Assembly: GCA_932294295.1 (NCBI GenBank)
Contig: OW028578.1
Location: forward strand, 38,090,685 to 38,154,684
DNA: 64,000 nucleotides
DNA from: Alitta virens
Taxonomy: Eukaryota > Annelida > Polychaeta > Phyllodocida > Nereididae
Direction of reading: 5' to 3'
Shown in pieces: positions 24,601 through 32,028 of this stretch (positions are counted from its first letter, which is position 1; each line of letters opens with the position of its first letter). Under the pieces are notes generated by a model that was given only the letters and a program-made list of their open reading frames with translations, ran no database searches and was not told the DNA's origin. The position numbers and the translations under genes are program-made.

Positions 24601-25738
24601 TGGAGTTAAGTGAATATCCTAAATCTGAGTTTGTATTGTTTAACATTATTAAGTCATTGGTATCTTTACCATGTACATTTGGGGCTACATCATTTAGACC
24701 ACCTGTGCGACTATTGAAGTCGCCACAAAGAGCAACGAGTGGGGTGCATTGGAGGAACTTTCCAATATCATCTTGTAGGGCTTGGAAAATGTCATTACTG
24801 TTACTACTGTTACTATTCAGATAAACTTTTGAGCCAGCCGGTGGAATATATGTACCTCCAATAATTATAGCAGGGAGTGGATGTTTTTGTTTAATATGTA
24901 GCCAAATAACATTTTCATTGAACTTTTCTATTTTGATTAGATGTTTTACGCTATTTTTAATTAGGACAGCTATGCCACCTGCTGGTCTCCTTGCTCGAGG
25001 ATGTTTATATTTACGTTGACAGTGGAAGTATTGATAATTAGGGAGAGGGGGATTATAAGTATCAAGTTTCATTGTCTCAAAGAGAAATATCACTTCGTAA
25101 CCAGAGAGAAATTTACTTACACTATCTAATTCAAATTTACTGCCTATCCCTTGGATATTCCAGAAAAGTATGTTTATATTACCACGAGACATTTCACATA
25201 ACTGTTTATTTACATGAGGTGTCTTTAGTTTATTAGGTAGATAGCTTATATTTAGTATGTCCTTTCTCCTTATATTATTGCTACTACTGAGGCTTTTCTG
25301 ACTTGATATGGTTGAGTGAGCCAAGACATTTTTAGTTGAGTCTACAAAACCCTTAGCAATGGCATTATTAATTAAGTCTAAAACATCATTATCAATGGCA
25401 TTTTTAGTTAAGTCTACAAAATCGTTTTCAATGGCATTATTAGTTAAGTCTACAAAATTTTTATCAATGGCATTTTTAGTTAAGTCTACAAAATCATTAT
25501 CAATGGCATTATAAGTTAAGTCTACAGAATCATTATCAGTTAATTCTATGTTTATATTTACCATATGTCGTCCATACTTATTGTTTGTGTTAGAAATTCC
25601 CATTTGTGCCCCCCCACCAGGAACAGGGGTGTTGAAGCAGATGTCTTTACATGACTGGGTGGCTGAAACCAACTCATCGAAACCTTTGTATGGAGTCAAG
25701 ATAGGGTTTCTTAACGATTGAGGCGATACGTCGGCCAA
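21680..25738 (-). CDS. LINE-A ORF2: endonuclease-reverse transcriptase with SIM-like repeats
   Basis: The 1352-residue protein has an N-terminal extension. Residues 69-140 are six tandem 12-residue units of the form NDFVDLTKNAID. An APE-type endonuclease follows at about 188-470 (NILFWNIQG, FETM, GGTYIPP, CGDFN, MVDYLL, ESDHTPL). The RT domain spans about 718-1000 (GIDGI, NYRKI, FVDFTKAFD, GVLQGGILSP, LLYADDIVLI with YADD at 956-959). A C-terminal Cys/His knuckle starts at 1280 (CEYC, then H and C). Endonuclease and RT catalytic residues appear intact. The protein would nick target DNA and prime reverse transcription. Its ATG lies inside ORF1, 62 bases before the ORF1 stop, suggesting coupled or reinitiated translation. 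Clade not assigned. Confidence 0.95.
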   Translation of the reverse strand: MADVSPQSLRNPILTPYKGFDELVSATQSCKDICFNTPVPGGGAQMGISNTNNKYGRHMVNINIELTDNDSVDLTYNAIDNDFVDLTKNAIDKNFVDLTNNAIENDFVDLTKNAIDNDVLDLINNAIAKGFVDSTKNVLAHSTISSQKSLSSSNNIRRKDILNISYLPNKLKTPHVNKQLCEMSRGNINILFWNIQGIGSKFELDSVSKFLSGYEVIFLFETMKLDTYNPPLPNYQYFHCQRKYKHPRARRPAGGIAVLIKNSVKHLIKIEKFNENVIWLHIKQKHPLPAIIIGGTYIPPAGSKVYLNSNSSNSNDIFQALQDDIGKFLQCTPLVALCGDFNSRTGGLNDVAPNVHGKDTNDLIMLNNTNSDLGYSLNSTWLSKVRQTRDKAHNSFGKDLIQLCQNSNMRIMNGFYNPNNTDDFTCHAPLGKSMVDYLLTTERLTELLNEFKICAKLVESDHTPLTFSIATDSMLGSINTNSKQSKNSNHNKRYRYAFDKFRVTDYKDALNSEYAQEKLFHLTNQLSENTSSDAVIHATYEYIKTGIDPIFKNKYFKSVTNKFPTNSWYDEECKKARKTANEYAVKHDINITTCNQHYKLLHKNYKRIIQRKKRLHLQSNRDKLHQLHSTNQTECWKLWNKLTNSSNDKTTQNLPDIDTFYSYFKNQINPPVCTYFDQEHMAEIDEYIHKIKTIPDNNIIDTLPANICDSYITESEVALHLKKLKNNKAAGIDGITGEFYKCVENELIVPFCAIFNFIFDKGDYPSQWAEGLINALHKKGDHSNPDNYRKITITVAMAKIFDSILNARLYFKNDAMSLDDPFQFGFTPSRGTTDCVFVLDTIIRHEQFKKMPVYLCFVDFTKAFDYINRNALYYKLHKQKMSQKMLKIIMSMFDKTQAKVHQLGEISPPIESIFGVLQGGILSPKLFNEFMSDLPNHLSINNGIEIDGTHFTHLLYADDIVLISNSAAGLQNSINSLHKFCAKWHLIVNILKTKVMKIGTKSSINFIYNTQSIENVDTYKYLGHIITNNHKRIHHKVTSHLITQAQKALFALRSKLKPALGHIPPLLAIKMFDSYILPILEYNSVLWSQNSPISEIEKVQLGYLKNVLNVRKQTPSLAVYAETGRFTLHIRQKLATVNYWARLQTMPNSEILNKCLKIQEKLHTNGQRNWYTKVKHIISEANIINWQALEPSVLTNKIKLVLYDNEKDRILHEINDTNAQPKLRTYKTFKTSYCIEPYLLLNLPKKTYSNIARFRVSSHNLKIETGRHESPKIPLHERICEYCDSGEIEDESHCLLTCNKNEIPRLELLNIATDSIPNFHDLEKSQQFQALLSCKNPEVLKALGNFLNRVFS
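25319..25534 (-). repeat. 36-bp tandem repeat in ORF2 encoding VDLT-type units
   Basis: Six in-frame copies of a 36-bp unit near AATGGCATTTTTAGTTAAG. Each encodes a hydrophobic-acidic core (SVDLT, FVDLT, FVDLT, FVDLT, VLDLI, FVDST) flanked by Asp/Asn/Glu. INIELTD just upstream resembles a seventh core. Confidence 0.9.
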
Positions 25739-27356
25739 GCATCATCTTTGAGGCATATGACAGATGGATATTATCTTGAAGTTTCGAGTTGTTGTTGTCA
25801 AGGTAACTTATCATGCGCTCATTTAAGGCCAGATGTTGCATAAGTGCGTTTACCCTTTGAATGGACTGGCGTCTCTGCAGGTTGCCGACGATAGTGAGTC
25901 CGACCAGGATTATCCGGGACCAAGGGTAAACGAGTTGTAGTTCACGAACCACTCTTTCATATTGTGAGTTAATCTGGTTGGGGGACATTGCATTTGCCGC
26001 TTCAATATCGCCCGCCATGAGGACAATATGGCTTGGGTCTGGACCGTGTGGGATGTGACGTATGCGAGTGCCAATGTACTCCAATGTACCACCGGGGTAG
26101 AAAACAGATTTTGCCGAGAGTTCATTTTCACTGAGAAAACTGGCCATCTGACGCACATTAGAATTTCCAATGATTAGCACGGTTGAATTTGTTGAAACGG
26201 GTACCGGCAGGCACCGAGCACCTGATGAGTTGTGTGATGAGCTGTGCGGGGTAGTATTCTGATTATTCAATGAAGGGGCTTTGTTAGTACTGTTTGCGGT
26301 TATGGGGAATGCTGGTTTGCTTTTAGGGGCTGGAGACTGACTGGTCCAGGCCTTTCTTTTTTCCATGGGAGCAGTAGGTGGTACGAGGAGTGAGGACTGA
26401 TTCAACTTCAGTCTTTCTCTTAGCTCTTCAAGAAGGTTTCCCATCATATTCAAACCCATCAAGTTGGGACCGCATCCCCAATAACTGTCTGTTTCAATGT
26501 TGTGGATCAATCTCTTATTCCCCGTTTTGACAAGTGTTTCACTGAACAAACGACACTGCTTCACCTTAGTATTGAGAATTTCAGCCATAATGGAGGACTT
26601 AGCCTCATGCCATTGTTCACACTTTCGGAATGTTTTGCTGATTTCTTTGGCTTGAGCAGGTGTCCTCGCATGAAGTATTTTGTGAGCAACATCAGTGCGG
26701 GCATGGTACATGGCCATCTGATACTGATAGGCATGCTCCGCACTTCCAAAGTTCATGCCATTGTACGTCAACTTAGTGGGATAGAAATTGGAAAGCACCG
26801 AGAGGTTTCCATTTGACCGGAAAAGGGCAGCTTCCTTCTCTGTGGTGGAGCTTCCTATCACAAGAGTCTGTGTACTTTTGTTAGAGGGACGTTTTGGGTT
26901 TGTATCTACTGAGGGTTCTATGCTGGGCATTGGTGTGGAGGTCAGTAGATCAGACATGTCGCTCCGATGTATTGTGTGATCAGTCATGGGGAGAAGAGAT
27001 GGAGATGCAAGTAATGACTGGGACAGGGCAGATCGCATCAATGTGCCATGATGAGATTGGGGTGTAGCAGCAACCTCATCCTGGGACTGAGTTGATATCA
27101 GCAAAGAGTCATTTCCTTGTGTAATTGGCTGTGTGTCAAGAACATAGTTTTGCAAGGATTTATCGATAAATGAAAGTTGACTCTCGGTGATGGTGGAATC
27201 AACATCAATAGAATGTTGATCAGGATATACAAAGGCATCATGATGTTGTTTTCGAGCATTGCGTAAGGGCTGAATTCTCGTGCGTTTTGGAGCCTCAGTA
27301 GTCTGGGCAGGAGAAAACAATGCTGAGACCTGTGAAAATGCTGCTTGAAAGGCCAT
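25674..27356 (-). CDS. LINE-A ORF1: NADAR domain plus SGNH-hydrolase-like domain
   Basis: 560 residues. Residues 1-170 are low-complexity and Ser/Thr/Gln-rich. Residues 176-316 match the NADAR (YbiA-like) fold: LSNFYPTKLTYNGMNF, SAEHAYQYQ (Glu207), TPAQAKE, W249, MAEILNTKVKQ, LLxTG-like spacing, D290-SYWGCG, GLNMMGNLLEELRERL. A Ser/Asn/Pro linker follows. Residues 392-548 resemble SGNH hydrolases: VLIIGNSNVRQM (block I, Ser399), LMAGDIEAAN, and DNIHLS with Asp528 and His531. Esterase-like domains are known in CR1-type ORF1 proteins; a NADAR domain beside one is unusual. No zinc knuckle or RRM was seen. Expected to act in the retrotransposon ribonucleoprotein. Confidence 0.88.
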   Translation of the reverse strand: MAFQAAFSQVSALFSPAQTTEAPKRTRIQPLRNARKQHHDAFVYPDQHSIDVDSTITESQLSFIDKSLQNYVLDTQPITQGNDSLLISTQSQDEVAATPQSHHGTLMRSALSQSLLASPSLLPMTDHTIHRSDMSDLLTSTPMPSIEPSVDTNPKRPSNKSTQTLVIGSSTTEKEAALFRSNGNLSVLSNFYPTKLTYNGMNFGSAEHAYQYQMAMYHARTDVAHKILHARTPAQAKEISKTFRKCEQWHEAKSSIMAEILNTKVKQCRLFSETLVKTGNKRLIHNIETDSYWGCGPNLMGLNMMGNLLEELRERLKLNQSSLLVPPTAPMEKRKAWTSQSPAPKSKPAFPITANSTNKAPSLNNQNTTPHSSSHNSSGARCLPVPVSTNSTVLIIGNSNVRQMASFLSENELSAKSVFYPGGTLEYIGTRIRHIPHGPDPSHIVLMAGDIEAANAMSPNQINSQYERVVRELQLVYPWSRIILVGLTIVGNLQRRQSIQRVNALMQHLALNERMISYLDNNNSKLQDNIHLSYASKMMLGRRIASIVKKPYLDSIQRFR

Positions 27357-27509
27357 TTTAGCTCAGCTGCTGCAGAGTCCGTTTTCTGGTCCTGCAACAG
27401 GGAGGGTAACAGAGTAGACACTGGTACGATATAGTGGTAATAATAATGGCTCATCAAGTGGTAATAATAACGAACAATAGTCTTGACCAATATATTGATA
27501 AAGCCTAAC

Positions 27510-27577
27510 TATAGTATAGAGCCTTACTATAGTATGTTACAAATATAGTATAGAGCCTTACTATAGTATGTTACAAA
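27510..27577. repeat. 34-bp tandem duplication
   Basis: Two copies of TATAGTATAGAGCCTTACTA... just upstream of the LINE-A 5' region. Possibly part of its 5' UTR. Confidence 0.8.
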
Positions 27578-29084
27578 TATGCCACTTTATTGAGAAACAA
27601 TGATGGGAAATCCCCTACAAAAGGGGAATTCCCGGGAAAAGCTTAATGCAAAATTTACGGAGTATCTAAAATGTGAAGGAGTAATTTAGATGATTAATCT
27701 CACTCCTAGTTCAGCACAATTTTAGTTGCACAAGTTAGTTGTGGTTAGTTTAACTTTTAAACTTAGTTTTGGTGATCAGCAAGTCAAAGTATAGCCCCTA
27801 ATTGACGTAATTTGCGCCAAAATCCGTGGGCGATAATACAGTGAATGAGGCGCAAAAATGTAAACAAGTTTACCGGCGTTTACCGGCGTGCCTTTAAACG
27901 GTCAGTTTAAGCAATCAACATAACATTTTGACTCGGAAATTTAGGTTATCATTGAGCAATAAGATCTAAACACTGTGTGTGTACTGTCGTTATCAATAAA
28001 AGTTACAATAGTAAGTAGAAAACTTATCTTTTGGTGGAGCAACTCTGGAACACCTCCTCTCAGTCCGACCGTCATATATCATTAGCAATTTCATAAATAT
28101 TATATTATATAATACACCTGTAAAGTATTCGGTTATAAATACTAATTTAATGCCATAGATTTTAATGCAAATTAACAACCCAACAATTCACGAACTGTTG
28201 AAGGGACTATAGCAATTGATGATATATAATTCCTTCAGTTGCCAACTAAATGTAAACAGCAAGCAAAATATATTTTGATTGATAAAGGGATTAAAATGGG
28301 TGTGTTGAGTAATAACAGAAAATATGGAAAAAATGCTTCAAGTTGCGTTGCTTCCTTCCTATTTGTTAGCATCCCATGCTTAGCAATGACAGCCATAAAC
28401 ATTGTACAATTCATGTTCATGCAATTATTTAATATTTGATCATAGTATTGACATGCTCAACCCATTCAACAGTTTTTGTTTATAATAAGCAATTTCATAA
28501 AAATTAGTTGCATAATGATCTAAATTACTTTCACTTGACTCCAATACTTATTGTTTTCTTCATATACACCTGTAAAGTGTTCGGTTATAAATAATAATCT
28601 ACATGCCATAGATTTAATGCAAATCAGCAACACAACAACTCAGTAACTGTTGAAGGGAATAGCTAAATGTAAAAAGTAGGCATTAAAATGGGTGTGTTGA
28701 GTATCATATCATACAAAATAAACCTTTAAGATTTGTATTTATTTGTATTTAGACTTTATTTATTTGAATACAAGTAAATACAAACCTTAAAGGTTCATTT
28801 TGCATGAAATTATACCCGACATCTTTATGTGGCATAACATTGTTGCTGAATTGCATGTATATTCCTTAGGATCATTGCCATATTCCATATATTACTATTT
28901 TGGACATATAAATGATAATCGCAGTTGTAGATTAGTTAGGGGAACATGCTATTGTGTTGATAATTCTAGCGAACTGAATACTCCTTATTGTGCATAAAAT
29001 CTTTGAAACAGAACGATTAAATGGCAGGAAAAGGATAGACAATACTTTTTATGCTCACTTGGCTTTACTCTGAACAGAATGGAT
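27578..29084. other. Intergenic with repeat fragments
   Basis: No gene. Includes GTTTACCGGCGTTTACCGGCG near 27870, two diverged direct copies of CACCTGTAAAGTGTTCGGTTATAAAT...TTAATGCAAATCAGCAAC (about 28105-28200 and 28565-28650), and a copy of the GCATCCCATGCTTAGCAATG repeat at 28360-28480 shared with 16250 and 21040. Confidence 0.55.
28714..28802. repeat. Foldback hairpin, 36-bp arms
   Basis: CAAAATAAACCTTTAAG... (28714-28749) and its inverted copy (28767-28802) differ at about three positions, with a 17-base loop. Possibly a small MITE remnant. Confidence 0.8.
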
Positions 29085-29540
29085 TGCTGTTAATTAGTAA
29101 GATGTTTGTAAGACATTATAACCTACGGGAACATTGTATTATTTAACACTTAACGGAATATAATGAACAATGAAAAAATTCAAGAGTTAAAAAAAAAGGA
29201 CATCTTGGACTCTAATTAGCATTGCGTAACAGGCTATGAAGGCCAAGTGGCAATTGTTTTGGTTCATCGCACACTATATAATCACTCAAGAAATAATATT
29301 TTCAAAATTTTGTAAAACATAGCCAATGCACCACTAGGCCATATAGAGTGTTACTGTATAAAATGTCAATAGGGTGAGTGGATTAGTGTTAGAGTTCAGC
29401 TCTAGAAACAAAAATGTGTGTTAGAGTTCAGCTCTGGAAATGGAAGTGTAACGCCCACCCTCCTGCCTGTTGGACGAACAATTTTAATTATGCCTGTGTG
29501 CTATGTGGGAGTCGCTGAGGGTTTAGCTGCAGAGCAGCCT
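29085..29540 (+). repeat. Dispersed repeat family R, copy 3
   Basis: Same order as 16575-17140, from AAGATGTTTGTAAGACATTATAAC through GACATCTTGGACTCTAATTAGC, the GGCCAAGTGGCAATTG part, GGCCATATAGAGTGTTACTG and GAGGGTTTAGCTGCAGAGCAGC. Confidence 0.7.
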
Positions 29541-29731
29541 ATATTTTTACTGAAAATAAGCATGAATACAAAATCCACTGAAACTAAATTTTCAAAAGTT
29601 TCTAATACTGTAATCAAATTTAGCATCTGTTGATAGGACAGTGCAAAATTTAGCATTTGTTGATAGGACAGTGCAAAACCTCAGCTTTCATTCCTCTGAA
29701 GACCAATGCCAAGCAATAATTTCAGCAGATT

Positions 29732-31066
29732 ATGGTGCTAACGCCACAGGCAACTCATGCATCTGAAAATTCCACACAAGAAGAAGCCACGACTCAAGAA
29801 AATAGCCAAGGATTGTACAAATGCCCTCTGGACACTTTGGATATCAATATGGCTACCCATGAAAACACCACTGCTCCAATGCAACAGCCAGAATGGTTCA
29901 AAGAGGTGAGAGAAAAACTCTCTAACATTGATATACTTGGCGATAAACTTGCAAATATCAGTAATAAGCTGGATGAAGTGAAGGATTCCGTAAACTTTGC
30001 ATGTGAATCTGCTAAAAATGCAATTGAAAGAGCAAGCAATGCAGAAAAAATTTCAATTACACTGCAAAATGAAAATTCTCAACTCAAAAATGATATTGCT
30101 TCAATACAAATTAGACTTGTTCAAATGGAGTGTCAATCAATGGCATTACGGAAAAGATGGGCAAAGAGACGTGGGAAGATTGTGAGACTTCAGTAAAATA
30201 TATTTTTTTGCAAAACTTTGGGCATTAATGGTGCCCCTACCATTAAATTTGAACGTGTCCACAGATTAGGCCCAAACAAAGCTGACAAAAAAAGACCAAT
30301 AATAGCAAGATTTTCAAGCTTCAAAGACCGTGAATTGATATGGAAAAGCCGACATAAACTGTTAAAATCAAACTTTAGTATACTTGAGGATTACCCGGTT
30401 GAAATTCAAAATGAGCGCAAGCTGCTATTTCTAATCCTCAAGGTGCTAAAAACTCTGGATCATGTTGAGTCTGCTTCATTGAAACTGGACAAACTGTACA
30501 TAAATGGAAAGTGGTACACATCAAAAACACTCCACAAACTGCCTGCCAATCTCAAGGTGCAAACTTTATTCACCAGAAGTGAAAAGGGTGTAACTCTTTT
30601 CTGCTCCAAGTACTCACCTTTAAGTAACCTGTATTCTGAGGCAGAATTCACTATTGATGGTGAGCACTACATTTCTACTGAACAATATATTCAGCACGCA
30701 AAAGCTACACTATTTCATGATGACCTTACTGCTGTCAAGATAAAAGCTGAAACTAACCCCTACATAATAATGGGACTAGGCAAAATGGTGAAGGGCTTCA
30801 AGCCAGCTATATGGAAGAAAGATGTGCGTTCTGTCCTGAAGAAAGCATGCTCAGCTAAATTCCACCAGGTGGCCTTTGCTAGAGAGACCCTGTTGGCAAC
30901 TAATAATGACCTGATTGGAGAGGCTACTCTTGACAAAACCTTTGGAATAGGGCTGCACCTTACAGATGAAGCTGCCAAGGACCCTTCAAACTGGTTGGGA
31001 GAAAATACTTTTGGCAATATCCTGCAGGAAATTCGAAATGAACTGAAAAAACACTTTACCAAATGA
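29732..31066 (+). pseudogene. LINE-B ORF1: coiled coil, RRM-type and NADAR domains (frameshifted)
   Basis: Segment 1 (29732-30196, 154 codons) ends in a coiled-coil-like region (KLSNIDILGDKLANISNKLD... LQNENSQLKND). The protein then changes frame: GITEKMGKETWEDCE is readable in another frame around 30143-30190, preceded by a small deletion. A 7-T run near 30204 shifts into segment 2 (30218-31066, 282 codons). Segment 2 has the L1-ORF1-type RRM/C-terminal signature (FERVHRLGPN, RPIIARFSSFKDRE, FSILEDYPVEIQ, ERKLL). Its residues 127-278 are a NADAR domain (FCSKYSPLSNLYS, STEQYIQHAKA, W199, KFHQVAF, LLATNN, GIGLHLTD, NWLGENTFGNILQEIR). The parental protein was an RNA-binding ORF1p fused to NADAR. 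Confidence 0.85.
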
Positions 31067-32028
31067 TTTCTGTAATTTGGATTTCCCTCAAAAATTGACC
31101 CCCCGATTACCATTTGAATTATTGTGTTATTTTTAATTGTATCAAATGTTTCAATTACATGTATCAGGTGATATTTTCACAATGTATTTATAAATATAAT
31201 GTTGTGTATTATAGATGAGGAATAACTATTAACACAGAGTATAGCTTGGCATAGAAAGGGTGGCTTTTAATCCAACATATAATGCAGTGTATGTCATGTA
31301 ATGCTCAGCTACAGCTGGTAAACTGCTTAAACTTAAGGTTACAGAAGTATTTCAAAGCCCCCTTTTCCAGGGGTCAGTTTGCTATTGGTTCTCTCTACTC
31401 CAGTGCACATATACATGGCCTGTTCTTATTGGCTTGTGCCTTGGGGTGGACAGTGGTTACTACCCCCATCTCTGGTTCACTTATCTTTGTTTAAGTTTTA
31501 GACTTTAAATGCCTTAAAGCAGGCTTGCTTAAAGTTCTTATTACTGAACTCTTAGGTCATAGTTCAGTAATACATAATAGATTGATATTTTGTTACATTA
31601 ATACATTTTGACTATATGACAATAAAACGCCTTTATTTAGAAAACACTCCAACAAAGTTAGTGACCTGTCTACACTAGCAAAATATGTTATTCAGATTCA
31701 AATTTATGCTAGTATTGCATCCTCTAATCTATGTACATTATGAATCATATTTGGAAGTTTGTATTTTGCAGGGCAGAACTTTGCTGCCTACTTTGCTCTC
31801 TGAAGTAATATTGATAATAATTCTTATTTTTATTTATTATTAATCTGATAATTATAGCTTTTTTTTTTATTACTTTTGTTTTCTTCTTTTATGATTTATG
31901 CCTCTAAATATTAATGTTAATTGTTCACAAAGCAATCAAATACTCAGCCATGCTACTTCACTTTGTATTTTTAAGTTTCAGACAGATCCTTGCAGACCAC
32001 TGCCAGCACTTGTATTTAAACCAGAAAT
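31067..32028 (+). other. LINE-B inter-ORF region
   Basis: About 960 bases between ORF1 and ORF2 with no open frame of note. Unusually long for LINE ORF spacing; it may include an insertion, but no TIRs or target duplications were seen. Confidence 0.4.

Larger units (their letters stand above)
21158..27500 (-). mobile_element. LINE-A: full-length-looking non-LTR retrotransposon
   Basis: Two long uninterrupted ORFs on the minus strand (ORF1 27356-25674, ORF2 25738-21680) overlap by 65 bases in different frames. The 3' UTR has a tandem duplication (21460-21605) and ends with AATAAAA (21175-21181) followed by a TATATA tail near 21158. The 5' border is uncertain, around 27.5 kb. Intact ORFs suggest a young, possibly active copy. 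Target-site duplications were not resolved. Confidence 0.8.
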
